DNA of 64,000 nt from NCBI GenBank assembly GCA_002633005.1, contig NMRA01000002.1, positions 827,278-891,277 of the forward strand, written 5' to 3'. Source of the DNA: Phoronis australis (taxonomy: Eukaryota; Phoronida; Phoronidae). Made by a program: the position numbers and the translations under genes. This document shows positions 33,621-44,865 of the stretch, one piece after another (the stretch's first letter is position 1; the number at the start of each line of letters is the position of its first letter). The notes beneath the pieces were generated by a model that was not told the DNA's origin, made no database searches, and worked only from the letters and a program-made list of their open reading frames with translations.

Positions 33621-33842
33621 ATGGTATGGTGTATCGTTCACAATTGTGCGAACTATGAAGCTGCGAGGAAAGCGGGTATATCGATTCAATTTCCTCGAGA
33701 GCCCGTTATGCTTCGGGAATGGCTCGCGGTAGTGAAGAATGAAAAGTGCGCCATTAATACCAAGTATGAGGCAGTGAATCTTCTCTATGTCTGCCAGTGG
33801 CCTGTATTTCGTCAGATCGCAGGGTTGTTGATCAATTTTTGA
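33621..33842 (+). pseudogene. THAP-like DNA-binding domain exon (degenerate)
   Basis: From the ATG at 33621 the frame has 73 codons. Visible THAP features: N-terminal C4-x4-C9 (CIVHNC), FPRE at residues 24-27, tryptophan at 34 and C58 near the end of the domain. THAP domains bind zinc with C2CH and DNA as the N-terminal part of transposases and host regulators. The expected C-x2-H-F is replaced by CQWPVF, so the last zinc ligand is missing and one residue is inserted. The exon may instead end before this point by splicing. It lies at the left end of the Kolobok-like element, as expected for the N-terminus of its transposase. Confidence 0.5.
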
Positions 33843-35404
33843 TTATGGAGAATTGTGGCTGGCCATGAAAACATAAACAAATGCAATTAATTCAAGGCGT
33901 GAGAACATAACGTTTTATATCACCTGTTTGATAACTGACTCGTTCGTGAGGCTTCTCTTTCAGTTTGTCCGCTGGGTGTAGGATGTTTTCCCCAGTTCTT
34001 TTTCTCAGCCCTAAAAACGTTGTAAGCACACCTCTGTTTAGATGAGTTTCAAAATTAAGATGGTCCCTCGAGACACGTCTGCGCTTCTCCAAGAAGGCGT
34101 TTCAATTTGCGGAATTTCTTGGCAGTAAACGCAACCGTCAGTCGTTTCCATTATCGTGCAGTTAGCTCACTGACACCGTGACAAGTCATTCAAACGGTTT
34201 TCGAAACTATTCATATGTTCCATTGTCTGTGCATGTTCACGGTGCCTCTCTATTATTTTTTGATCAGTGCATTCCCGTTCGAACTGCTAGCCTGTGAAAC
34301 CTAACGGTCGACCTGTAAGGTCTTCGTCGGATGAGCACTGTCGGGATTGCGAGTTGACACGTTGACGTTTATTATTGTGCGTTCTGTTTCAAAATGAATT
34401 CTCACCCTAACCAATGCTTAATATAAAACTGAAACAAACTGTGTTTCATTAGATACAATTTGTTAAGCCTGGGAGTGTTCGTGAATGCAAATGTTTTGAA
34501 AAGCCAGCAATGAATAAATCACCGCGTTACCGGCTTCAGATGCAATAAACTAATTGACCGGGCACCGAGGCCGTGTGAGCGCATGCTAATTCAGTGTTTG
34601 CTGACAGAAAACTGTTGTGAAAAAATAGCACACTTTAATATCGTATGGTCAGATATTAGGTGAATCTTTAATCAGGTATTCATATACATTTTTCGAATCA
34701 TTGTTATTGTAAATCTTTTGCCCTGACGGTTGAAGGGTAACCTGACTTCGCGGCCCCCGTCAAGCTAGTAAGTAAATTTGCAATTTCGCAGCTAATTCAC
34801 CAAAATGATAAAGGGCACAATTTTCTTTGGATCACTAGTGTAGTCTTTTCGTTACAGGAAGTTTAGTTTCCAAGTTTGGCTGGTTTATGTTAGTGATGTC
34901 TTCCGTCTGGCCGCGATAAGCCTGATCGGGTTCCGCGCCTCTGCCCAGTATAGCAAGCGTTTTGTGTGTTTAGAACTGAAAACAAATCGCAATTAAGTCT
35001 AAAATTACAACACACAGCTACGTTCTCCTGTCTGCATTTTGCGGATGAATAATTTGATTTTATCACCTAACAGATCCCAAACTCCTGCGACCGAACTTGG
35101 TAAATTGGCCTACCAAACTTTGTAGGCTACGGCACGTTCAAATACACGTTTGTTCGACAACTCGATATATTTTATGGGTTTTACATCGAATTTTGATGAT
35201 TTATTGGTGTAAAACGATGAATTCAAGCGATATGCTACACCAGTAAAAGTGTTGTGAACTGCTGAAGTCACTACATTCGAACCTCTGACGTCATTGGTTA
35301 ATTTCAACACCTCCGTCTGCCGTCAGGTGTCAGGTAAAAGAGCTGTACTTGCTGTTCTCGAGTGGAACTACTCGCTCTAAAAGGATACAAACTAGGTTGT
35401 TTTT
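33843..35404. other. Interior of Kolobok-like element, nothing recognised
   Basis: Short frames on the minus strand (33892-34092 and 35110-35310) show no DDE motif or other domain. This is the part where an intact transposase body would be expected. Confidence 0.5.
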
Positions 35405-35419
35405 GGGTGGCATTCTCCT

Positions 35420-35423
35420 TTAA
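35420..35423. repeat. TTAA target duplication, right
   Basis: TTAA directly after the right terminal inverted repeat. Confidence 0.8.
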
Positions 35424-35782
35424 CTAAGTTCCTTTAATCGTTAGATGTATTTTTTATTATTTTATTTTTATTATGAGTTCTTCTTTGACTAATTTGACAG
35501 TTTTTTATAAGATAACCAAAATCTCAGCCCTTATACCAATGATAATAACTAGGCCCTTAGTGCTTACATTTGAGGCGTTGCAAGAGAAGGCCTTTTCTTA
35601 TTTTCAAGAATATTGAGAATTCAGCATAGAATTCACTCTTGCTTTGTATCATTGCCAACCGTTGACTTGCTAATGAAACTAAAACTGCATACAAAGAACA
35701 ACCAGTGTTTGTATGAACCCACAAGTACGTATTAGCGTCAGGGACTTTGGTTGGGTCCTTATTTGGGACTGTTTCGTGCAAC

Positions 35783-36018
35783 CGGACACTGACATAAAAC
35801 TTTTTCTGACGTGAAATTTTCCTGACCTTAAATTTTCGTTCCTGGCATGTTAAATTTTGGTCCCGATGTGCTAAATTCACAGTTCTGACGTGTTACATTT
35901 GGTCCTAGCATTATAAATAACATGTCCTGGCGTGATAAATTCTGCTTTTGAGTAAATTTTTGGTCCTGCAGGGATTTTAGTCTTAAATAGAAAATTTGTG
36001 TCCCGGAATATTTTTCCG
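35783..36018 (-). repeat. 22-bp repeat block, right copy (inverted)
   Basis: On the minus strand the lead-in ACACAAATTTTCTATTTAAG and the phrase CTGCAGGACCAAAAATTTAC match the left block at about 75 percent. Then come about eight 20-22-bp units of the form GGACCAAAATTTAACATGCC. It flanks the Kolobok-like element symmetrically with 32941-33135. Confidence 0.8.
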
Positions 36019-36657
36019 CTTCGCCTTTTTATGGGGATGAACCCCGTTTGGTTTCCACGTGTGAACATAACGGAGAGTGATTGCCACGAATGATATTCAG
36101 TTAGTTCTCTGAAGATGTTTGAGTAAAGTAGACCACCCGTTTGGTTTCTGCCGGTTCTGCTTTAATTGGATCTGGAAACTCCACAATTGTGAAAGCAATT
36201 CCTTGATCAGTCCGATTTTTTGTTGTAAATTCAGACATGAATACTTCAGACAAATGAAAAGTTAAAAAATGCATGTTTGGTAATGACATGATATAGCCTA
36301 AATCCCTGAAATGGGGAGGTCCAGAGCGATTGGAGTTCCAAACAGAGAAATGCAGTTTCATAACTTATCAAACAGAAATTTGTACCACAAATTACGACTA
36401 GTGTTCCGTAAGGTTCGATACTGGGTCCCGCACTCCCCTTGTTAGTTTATACAAATGCTACATTTATCCACTTCTAATTACTCATCTTAACATTAACACT
36501 CACTCCTCAGTAGCCACTTCAACTTTTGTAAACAGAGAACTTTCACATTTAAATACCTGGCGGATAGCAAACAAACTCTGAGTGCACTCGTCAAGCAAAC
36601 ACATGCCTTATAGTTTTCCTCAGAAACACCTCAATGAGCAGCACATTCCAGCACCAC

Positions 36658-36828
36658 AAATCATCAACAAATCAATCACTTATGTCGAGATGCTTAAATT
36701 TTTAGGATTACACTTAGACGCTAACACATATCTTGGAACATATACAGAGAACAACAAGTGAAACCGTTAAAGCATGTGGTGTATTGAACAAACTGAAAGG
36801 AATATTTCCTCACCGTGTTAATTTTTGA
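36658..36828 (+). pseudogene. Non-LTR retrotransposon RT C-terminal remnant
   Basis: One frame reads KSITYVEMLKFLGLHLDANT; after a frameshift near 36731 a second frame continues EHIQRTTSETVKACGVLNKL. The pattern K-x-LG-x-x-LD, then EHI, then a helix ending in GVLNKLKGIFP is the connection between the reverse transcriptase palm/thumb and the C-terminal region of Jockey/CR1-type LINEs. It is broken by the frameshift and a later stop. No endonuclease or catalytic box is present. Confidence 0.7.
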
Positions 36829-37758
36829 CTAGATTATTTGCGTCATTCATGCATTTCGATTACCTTACGAACTTCAAAGTCGCTATATATCATGTAAATC
36901 ATCATCTATTGCTGGATACATCAATTTTCTTCGCAGACGTATTTTATCTTGCAAAGTAACGCTTTCGTATTATTATTCTTTGTTCGAGTCAAAATTGGCC
37001 TAAAAATTACCTGGAATTCCCGTAACGTCTTTAATACGTTAGCGACTAAAACTTGCCGTGACAAGCTAGTTAATAGGCCTGGGGCCCGCTCCAAGAAAAC
37101 TAACTTAACTAAGACAAATCGTAAATCTCAGTCAATTTTAAGATAAAATTTCAATTTGTCTTAAGTACGTTCCAAGAAAGTGATCTTAAGTTTGACGTAT
37201 TAATTTTATGTCTTAAGTTTTGTCTTAAGTTGGAGTAAGTTACTGGATGTGGAAGTTTTGAATTTGGATGTTGAGAAAAAATCTTAGACATACGACTTGC
37301 CCACATATCGGTTGATCCTGCCTGTTTAGTATAGTCCCGATGCATCTGGGATACCATGAGTATTTTTGTTGCCTGAAATTATCCCCTGGAGGTGTTTTGT
37401 ATCTATCCGTGTGGGAACTTCAGTCACTGAATTAAAATTGAATTCGTAATAAGCCAACACTAACGTCCATTGTTTTACTTGATCTCTACATGTGGTATTT
37501 TCAGACATCAGAGATAAAAAATGCCGAGTGACCATTTCCGCTTTTAATGACTCGTGGCTTCAATTTTCTTCTTTCTTCCTCCTAAATTGTTTTTTGTTCA
37601 ACAATTTTTGAGCTGACTCCGGAAACAAAATCCAGTTCTACGACATAAGCAGTCTCGTGGTCCCGCCACCTGGTGACAGCTACACCAAATGATTTGACTG
37701 AACATCGAGAATCCTGTCGGCGAATGCGCCGGAATACGTCTGTACATGTAGTAACATG
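36829..37758. other. Spacer with a possible MITE fragment
   Basis: GGGCCCGCTCCAAGAAAACT near 37082 and ACGTTCCAAGAAAGTGATCT near 37166 are related direct repeats, each followed by TAAG-rich sequence, as at MITE ends. A minus frame at 37326-37535 with VKQWTLVLAYYEFNF faintly resembles the end of a gypsy RNase H. Neither is secure. Confidence 0.35.
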
Positions 37759-38259
37759 CATAAGGTTATGTCGGATCCTAGATAAATGTCCAAACTTGGA
37801 AAACTTCGGAACGTCATATCTCAGAAATGTCGCTGATCGTATTCATATTAAACTAAGATATAATTCTTTATGTACACAGATCCTTCAATACGCTATTAGG
37901 AATTGTTATTAGAATTCTCCGCTTTTGCATGCGAGGATAATAAAACTAAGACTTTTATAAGTTTCAAGAAAAAAATGAAAAGTTGCATAAAACGAAAACG
38001 AAATGACGTTTTTGAAAACTGCAAATATCTCTTGAGATTTTATATTGAACATTTCTCAAATGCAAATGGTCGTGCAATTGATACCGTTGTCTTGCTATCG
38101 ATTTTTTCTTTTTTGCTAAATTTTAACCAAAACGACGTGGTTACTTGACCTAACTACTAACTGGTTGTTAAAAAGTCAAAAAAGAATTTAAAGGCTTTCC
38201 GCTTTCATAAAATATGCACGTTTACTGATTTAAAGTTTATAGTTTTGTAGATATTTAGC
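37759..38259 (+). repeat. 0.5-kb dispersed repeat, copy 1
   Basis: It aligns along its whole length with 61690-62199 at moderate identity. Shared landmarks: AAATGTCCAAA, ACTTCGGAAC, GTACACAGATCC-like, TTGAACAT, TTGATAC.GTTGT, TTTGCTAAATT, GTGGTTAC and TTTAAAGTTTATAGTTTTG. Frames are not conserved between the copies, so it is probably non-coding or long decayed. Confidence 0.7.
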
Positions 38260-41200
38260 TATATTAAGTTAATACAAAGACATTTCGAAAAGATCTTCAT
38301 AATCCTAAACAAGAGTTTACCAGAAGGCAGCCTTAGGACTGAGAATAATCAACACTCATTGAGCACGTATTGGCTTGAGCAATGTTTTTTTCATAAATTA
38401 TCCATCTTTTGACGTACAATGCTATCTAGCGCTCTCTGGACTTCAATTATTGTACGTTATATATCGTTCGTAATAAGCATTAAAATAAGTCGAAAGCATC
38501 CTTAAGGTATGACCAAGAATGCGTATGTTTGGTTCGTGGTCAGTGAGCATTGACCTTTTACTTTCAACACATGACGTGGCTCGCGACTGGTTTATGCGTC
38601 TTCAGGTAAACCAAATTTATTCAGGTTATAGGTCAAGTATGACACAATATTTTAGCAATGAACCCGGGCTGGGTTTTAAATTCATCGCGGAAGCCACTGC
38701 TACAGCTGTACTGAGAGGGAACTTTCTTCGAATTGTAAGTAAAGGATTTTTTCAAGTCCGTTCAATCATACGAAATACAATTGTGAAAATTGTTACAGGT
38801 GAGGCGCCGTTAACCGATCAGACACGTGTTTGTTTTTGCATATACGTTGTAGGCTACATGTACATTTAGCCAACTTGTGTTAGCAGAGCAAGAAAAATGA
38901 ACTAAAATTTACACCTTTTTCATGGAGATTGACGAAACACGAACATGTGCAAATCTAGTGAAGAACAATGTTTTTAACAATGGTTTCACAGATCATTAGA
39001 CTAGACATGCCTGGCCTAGTTTACGTTCATGACGGTTTGTACTTGGCTGATGAAATGTTGACAAAAATTTGAAAGTTGCAAGGTTTTTACTCGTTATCGT
39101 CGATTTTGAAGGTTGGTCTGAACCATAGCCTTTAAACGGAAGATCTACGTGTACGTGACTATAGTAGACGTGGTCGGACTGTTCACTGTGTTGTTCGTAG
39201 CTAAGTCCAAGCACGTAAAATTATATTTCTGCGTATGCAGTACTTAAACTACAACAGTTATAGTTGTAAAGTACCTTTAACACCATACGAGACCGAACTA
39301 TTTGTTTGAGTCAGTGAACAGGTTGAAATTGTGACAGTTATGGCTAAACTTGTTGTTCTCACGCGACATCAAATTGCTCAATAACATTACGGGAACGCGC
39401 AAGTGTGCATACCTTTCTGTATGTGAATAAGATGTGTTGTGTACTAGTAAGACGTTCGTACATCTTTGGTACTTCGGTAACGCGAGTGCACGGGGTTATC
39501 TATTCACCATACACAATCAATACATGATAAGTATCTTTGACCATTAAAGCGTCATAAATAATATGGGGAATTTGTCATCATTCAAAGTATTCCCATTAAC
39601 AAACTGAGCTAATGAGATACAGCGAGAAATGAGACTTGTCATCCGTGCTATCCAAAAACTGTTGTAATTTGTAGTAGTGACAGGTAAACATATATATCTA
39701 CATCCGGGATCATCATAACAATCATCATTGTGGTTGTCGTCATCCTCATCATCACCACACTAATCAGTTTCATCAACACCGTCATTGTTGTCATCATCAA
39801 CAGCAGCCCTCTCCTGAAACATTAACAACCAAACCAGCACGAGAACCATTATCGCCATTGCCTTCCTTTTCAAAGTCACCATTACTGTCATCGCTATTGT
39901 AATCGTCATCATTATCATCAGCGTTGCCGCGGTAAACCTCACTATTCCCATGTAAGACCAAAAAGCATAGTTTGTGCCCCGACCGGCATTTCGTAACCTG
40001 TGCATTCACTGACTTAAAAACCGCCCACCTCTTTTCAGTCGGGGTAACGGGCTAATTTTCCAGCAGCACAAAATCCCGCTACGTTTGAAACACTTGATTT
40101 ACCATTCAATACATCACTACCCGTAAGTCATGCGCTCGGTTTTGCTCGGCAAGTCTTCTGAGTCTGGTTTAGCAACTCGATGATGCATATTCAGTATGAT
40201 AATCTATTGGAGAATCTCCGAGTCGCATGATCGCAACGTTGACAAATAAATCATTGATTCATGTTTTACATTCAGGGAGAAAAAATTTAAAAAATGCGCA
40301 ACTTCTTGTTCAGAAATTGACATAAATCATAGTTGTTCGAGGGAGCCCTTTCGTGGCGTCTATGACTACCCTTTTTCTGAAGAGGTCATTCACAGAGGGA
40401 GCTCAATTATGAAATCAATTGGGTCTCTGTTGTGATGGCGTACATCGATTTATTTTGAGGAACGCCACCCATTTTTCTAGATTTTTAAAGCTACGTTTCA
40501 TCCTGTTTACCTAGCTAAAAACAAAAATAAACAAAATAGAACTTTTACTTTCACAAAATTATATTCTTCACCGTAATAGCGATCCATACCCGCTACCAAC
40601 TTATTTACAGTCAATGAGAACATGCGCCCTTTTCAAATTTTAGGGTTGGCCAGCTTCTAGAAACTCTACTGAAGGCGTTTCTTGTGTCGCTGATGGTTTC
40701 GATGTACAGTGTATGTGTAGATGATGGAAATAAAACCCTACCACGGTAAAAAGACCGGTTGTTTGAAAATAAAAAGGCCTGGCTCGATTTTTGTCTTTTG
40801 CCAGCTCAGCAGGGCGGACGATAACCTTTAATAGTACAGAATTTGGGTAGCATGTTTCAGTTTCCTTAGTAAGGGACTATTTCTCATACGAGGCCATGTA
40901 AATGCGACACTGCCAACTATTCATAAGCGTTAGCAAAAACGAAATGAAATTGGTCATTCACAATATATACTTTAGCAAAACTCAGCAGTATCAGGACATG
41001 CGGCTCAGACAACCAAATTTAGACGGCATTTAGAGAACAAAAAATAACAACGACCGAAATTGAGAGATAGTAGTTGAATACCATTATTTGTTCTCGGTGG
41101 GTTTATAATGATAAAATTATCAATACCTTTTCAAAAGAATTCTAAGAAGAATACTTCCTTTGAAAGCATTATTAAGAAATGAAAAAGAGCTTTGACAAAC

Positions 41201-42149
41201 TTTAATAATAGTCTGCCGGAAAAAAATGTAAAGATGATGTTGATAGCAATTGGCCGTGTTAGAGCTTTAAAAATCACGATTACAGTAAAAGACAAAAGTA
41301 TCAGACAACAGGCACTTCCCCGCCATGACGGATAGTTCCATTAACAAAAAAAAATTACTAGTGATAACTATTGAGTCTGCAAAATCCATGTACATGTGCC
41401 TTTAACTGTCATCTCTGTGTGGGAGATGCCAGGCTCAGAGATGCAAATTATCAAAGCTATTAATGGTTTAAGTTGGGATTACTATCTTTAAACTTGGCTT
41501 AGGATAAAACGAGATAGTTAAGTGGGCCATTTTTTGTCATTAAGTAGGCACCACTCCCATTGGTTATGTTGTGACTAATTGGTTTACACTAGCCACTGAG
41601 AAGCAAGGTCACATACAGAGAGCCACTTGCTACATGTCTGCATCCTGGGAAGCCAATGTGAATATACACTGTATAGAGAATCCTACACGAGTCTCAGGTT
41701 TATGACACGGGGTAGCCTCGGGATTTTGACGAAGTTTCAAAGAAGTTTTGCCCATATTATAAACCTGAGACGAGGGTAGGATTTGTTTTCTCACATGAAC
41801 TGTAAAAGCGATCATTTTGCCGAAAGACCTCGACGGTGTCTAAAACTTTCAACCAAACGACGCTACTTTTGTAAAAACTCGCTTGCGCAATTTGAAGTAA
41901 ACCCAGCTACTTTTTAAAAATAATTTTATATAAACTTAAGAATTGTAAATTGCATTTAGCTTTCGTAACAAACGGTGAAGTTAGTGTCCAGTAAATACTC
42001 TTTGAAGTTGTAACATTAAAACTTAACAAATATTTATAAATAACAGTCAGCTGGGTTTCCCGCGCGTGAGCACTGAAATTGACTAGTCAGCCTCACCTCG
42101 TAGTTTCTTGGGTTCGTCTCTGTTTTAATGAACGTGGATATATAAATTA
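38260..42149. other. Spacer with one trinucleotide tract
   Basis: The 116-codon plus frame at 38519-38869 has no recognisable domain. A trinucleotide tract at 39708-39922 is listed separately. The rest, including 40.0-42.1 kb, shows no supported gene. Confidence 0.5.
39708..39922 (+). repeat. Imperfect ATC/GTC trinucleotide tract
   Basis: About 215 bases dominated by ATC, ATT and GTC triplets (CATCATCATTGTGGTTGTCG and on). Reverse-strand frames through it, rich in Asp or Met, are repeat artefacts. Confidence 0.8.
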
Positions 42150-42596
42150 TTACATGGCTAAGTCGTTATCCGCCGTAATCTAGAGCCAGATTGGATTTTG
42201 GAGAATTATCGCCCGATGTTTTTACTTAAAACCAAATAAAATTGAAACAAAATAGAAATAACGTGAATCTGTAAAATGTTTTTAAGCAACTACTCTAGCT
42301 TACTACACATCTTGTAATGCTAAGCTTCCACCGTGAAAATATCATCTGCTAAAGAAGGTTACCACTGGTTACTGAGTATAATGTCCAAGTCAAACATTCA
42401 AACTGGTGATCGATGATTTACAAGTGAGAGAAAATGGCAGGTGAATTTTACTCAACTGAAATCTCGTTTTTATTGAAATTGTGCGTCTTATTTTTTATAG
42501 CGCATAAATGTCGGTAGAATGCCGTTTGTTGAACATGCGGTTATTGCGCGTGCTTATTTAAGTATTCTATTTTCATGTACGACGACGTCAGCTACT

Positions 42597-42660
42597 GAGT
42601 GATGCAGTGGTTAAGTCGACGACTCGAAGCTCTAGCGAAGCGGGTTCGAAACCGTCAAAA
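42597..42660 (+). other. tRNA-Ser/Leu-like pol III promoter
   Basis: AGTGGTTAAGTCG (42606-42618) matches a type II tRNA D-arm/A box, and GGTTCGAAACC (42643-42653) is a perfect B box (GGTTCGANNCC), spaced about 33 bases apart. The order GTGGTTAAG, GACTCGAA and GGTTCGAA recalls tRNA-Ser or tRNA-Leu. The T stem pairs poorly and no acceptor stem closes, so this is not a functional tRNA gene. Confidence 0.55.
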
Positions 42661-42661
42661 T

Positions 42662-42685
42662 GTTATTCAACGCGCGTTGAATAAC
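42662..42685. repeat. Perfect 24-bp palindrome
   Basis: GTTATTCAACGC (42662-42673) is immediately followed by its exact reverse complement. It lies nine bases after the B box. Copy 1 at 21 kb does not have it. Confidence 0.95.
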
Positions 42686-42742
42686 TAAATGAGTTATTCA
42701 TCGGTTGTAATGGCCATTTCAGGCTGCTAATGTGGTATAAAT

Positions 42743-44422
42743 GGGTGGAAGACGTTTGGTCACTTGACAATGGCAGAACACAACAGATCAGAAGACGAAG
42801 ACGATTTTCAGCGAGAACTGGACAATTACATGTACTATGCAGACAGAGAGTAAAGTCGATATGGGCATCACACTCAAGTATTTGAAAAATAAGGCAATGA
42901 TTTCTATTTCCCACATAAAGTACAACACTAGCTATTGTTTGAGCTGTAAAAATCGGGTTGGGAACAGCAGTGTAGTTTGTGAGTATGAATATTTCACGCC
43001 ATATCTTCAAAAGAAACGCGGACAAATGACTGACCTTAACTATTAATTAATTCCTGCATATGCACTTTCATTAGCTACACATAATGTATTAATAAAGGAT
43101 GGACATGTATATCATAGAATTAAAATATGTTGAAAAAGGTGTAAGTTTTGCTCCAAAAACTAGCTCAAAGAACCACGTGCTGTCCACAAAAACATTGTGA
43201 AAACGCATAGCGATGACACGCTCCTTGCTCTGAATTCTGTGAGCAACATGCTGTCATAGTAATAATTTATTAGATTACGGTACTGATACTGGTGGCAATT
43301 AGCGCTCACTTTTGACAAAGCTTGAAGTGTATGCTTCATTTAATTAATTATTTCGTACAGGTTTATTTCCATTAACTGGTTGCGATGGTAACCATTTTTG
43401 ATTTTTCAAAATTGGGCTTCACATTTTTCGGTTTAGTAAAGTATTGTATTTCCAAAATACAATATCATAGTAATGATACCTATTTAGCCTTGGCAAATCA
43501 GCAAAATTTCTAGGAAGAGTCACTAAAATGATTCAATTTATGAAACCTTAAGGTGCTTATTTTGACTGGTTGACTCTAAGGTTATGTTTTTACAATGATC
43601 AACGGTTAAGCTACGATTTGTCAGATCTAACATTGCCTACAGCGGTGGTACAGCAGCTGAATCTGTCAGAAAATTATTTGGTTTCCGCCCTCAGCCATCA
43701 TGTTTCTATGCCTAAATACATGAAGTTCACTCATTTTGACAAAAATCGATGTTCTTGCTGGAAAATTCTTGTAAATTGATGTGACCAACAGGTGTGCGAA
43801 AATAGTCAGGTGTCAGTCACCCCGGCCAGATCTAAATGTCAACTTTTATCAAAGTTTGATGATCCGTTTTGACAATAACTGACAAAATAATGTAGTATCG
43901 CTTATTAAAGCGACAAACTGGGGTACACGATAGTCGAATTCACAGGAAATTCATCTCTTGCTATATAATTGCGTGCCAAATTCCATCATTCGAAATCGTT
44001 TTTGAAGTTGTTAACAGTGTAAAGAAATGTTAAGGGTACGTAAGCTTGCAGCGTACATTCACCTTAAAATTGAAGCAGGTTTTTTGTCAATATGACTCAA
44101 GCTGCAAACCAAACGTCACTGCACAACCAATCACTAACTTTACTACACTGATTGGCAAGACACATTTGTGGCATCGGTTGACAACCTATCATTAACTTCA
44201 TTTCAGTAATTGACAAGCCACGTTTACGGTTTCTCTTGACAAATCTCAACCAATTCAGTTAAGCTTTTTTAGTATATACATGTATCATATGGTATATTTG
44301 TTGAATACGCACTGGATGTACATGTAGTTGTTTCACCGGTCGTAAGGCTTGTAACCAAAAGATTTGTTTCATATATTGGTGACGGCAGCCTTGGTTCCCT
44401 TGACGGACCAATTATCTAGTTG
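42743..44422. other. Spacer, no gene supported
   Basis: A 27-codon frame starting at 42770 (MAEHNRSEDEDDFQRELDNY) begins 36 bases after the TATAAA word that closes the SINE-like copy. Its acidic composition looks protein-like, but it ends quickly with no clear donor. Other frames are under 121 codons and unrecognised. Confidence 0.35.
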
Positions 44423-44865
44423 TACCGGGGTTTTCCGTAGATAAGCCCACCCGATGAAACGCCCATGGTCGTTTATTCGGAAAATTATGCCGAATACACG
44501 CCCGTGGGCGTTTATGTGGTGTTACAGCTTGTGGTGTCAAGTATCCAGACAGTGGGACGTTTATTTGGAAAATTTTCTCTTAAAAGCCCACTTAACGTCA
44601 ACTTTTTCTTACAAATTCAGTTTTGTGGAGGATTTGTCATTTAAAAAAATTAACAAGGCGTTGGCAAACTATGTATTTATGAACGAAAAATTTGAAAAAT
44701 ATGTTTCAAGTGAAAGAGTGACAAGTCAACAAAACTACGGCTTTCCGTTTACACGCACCCTTTTCTGAATAAACGCCTGGGCGTTTATTTGGTGTTGCTA
44801 AAACGCCTGAAAACATTCATTTTCCGAATACTTGCCCATGGGCTTATCTACGGAAATTCCCGGTA
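44423..44865. mobile_element. 443-bp MITE with CCGGG TIRs flanked by TA
   Basis: TACCGGGGTTTTCCGTAGAT at the left matches, inverted, ATCTACGGAAATTCCCGGTA at the right; the similarity covers about 26 bases. TA at each end could be the target duplication of a Tc1/mariner-type element. Inside, GAATAAACGCC/GGGCGTTTAT words occur repeatedly near both ends in inverted arrangement, extending the palindrome. The 104-codon frame inside has no known domain. Confidence 0.75.

Larger units (their letters stand above)
33450..35419 (+). mobile_element. Kolobok-like DNA transposon, internally deleted
   Basis: AGGAGAATGCCACCC (33450-33464) is the exact reverse complement of 35405-35419, and TTAA lies at both outer edges. 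Length is 1970 bp. A THAP-like frame starts 171 bases inside the left end. TTAA duplications plus a THAP-bearing product are known together for the Kolobok superfamily; piggyBac also uses TTAA but usually starts CCC and lacks THAP. No catalytic DDE region is recognisable in the remaining 1.5 kb, so the element is probably non-autonomous. TGACGTCA sites occur near both ends (about 33590 and 35287), the right one fused to a CCAAT box. Confidence 0.65.
42150..42742 (+). mobile_element. tRNA-tailed repeat (SINE-like), copy 2
   Basis: Partner of 20290-21052. A tRNA-like domain lies near its right side, then a perfect palindrome, and it ends GCTAATGTGGTATAAA like copy 1. The tRNA-derived promoter at the right rather than the left end on this strand is unusual for a SINE, so it may instead be a DNA element that captured a tRNA-like sequence. 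Confidence 0.7.

Noticed and set aside
33621-33842. P-element transposase exon
   Set aside because: THAP fits P elements too, but the flanks show TTAA rather than an 8-bp duplication.
33450-35419. piggyBac element
   Set aside because: TTAA fits, but the termini start AGG rather than CCC and the retained frame is THAP-like, which fits Kolobok better.
39760-40009. Asp-rich and Met-rich minus-strand frames
   Set aside because: They are products of the ATC/GTC trinucleotide tract.
42597-42660. Functional tRNA gene
   Set aside because: A and B boxes are present, but the T stem pairs poorly and no acceptor stem can be closed; it is a repeat-borne tRNA-like promoter.
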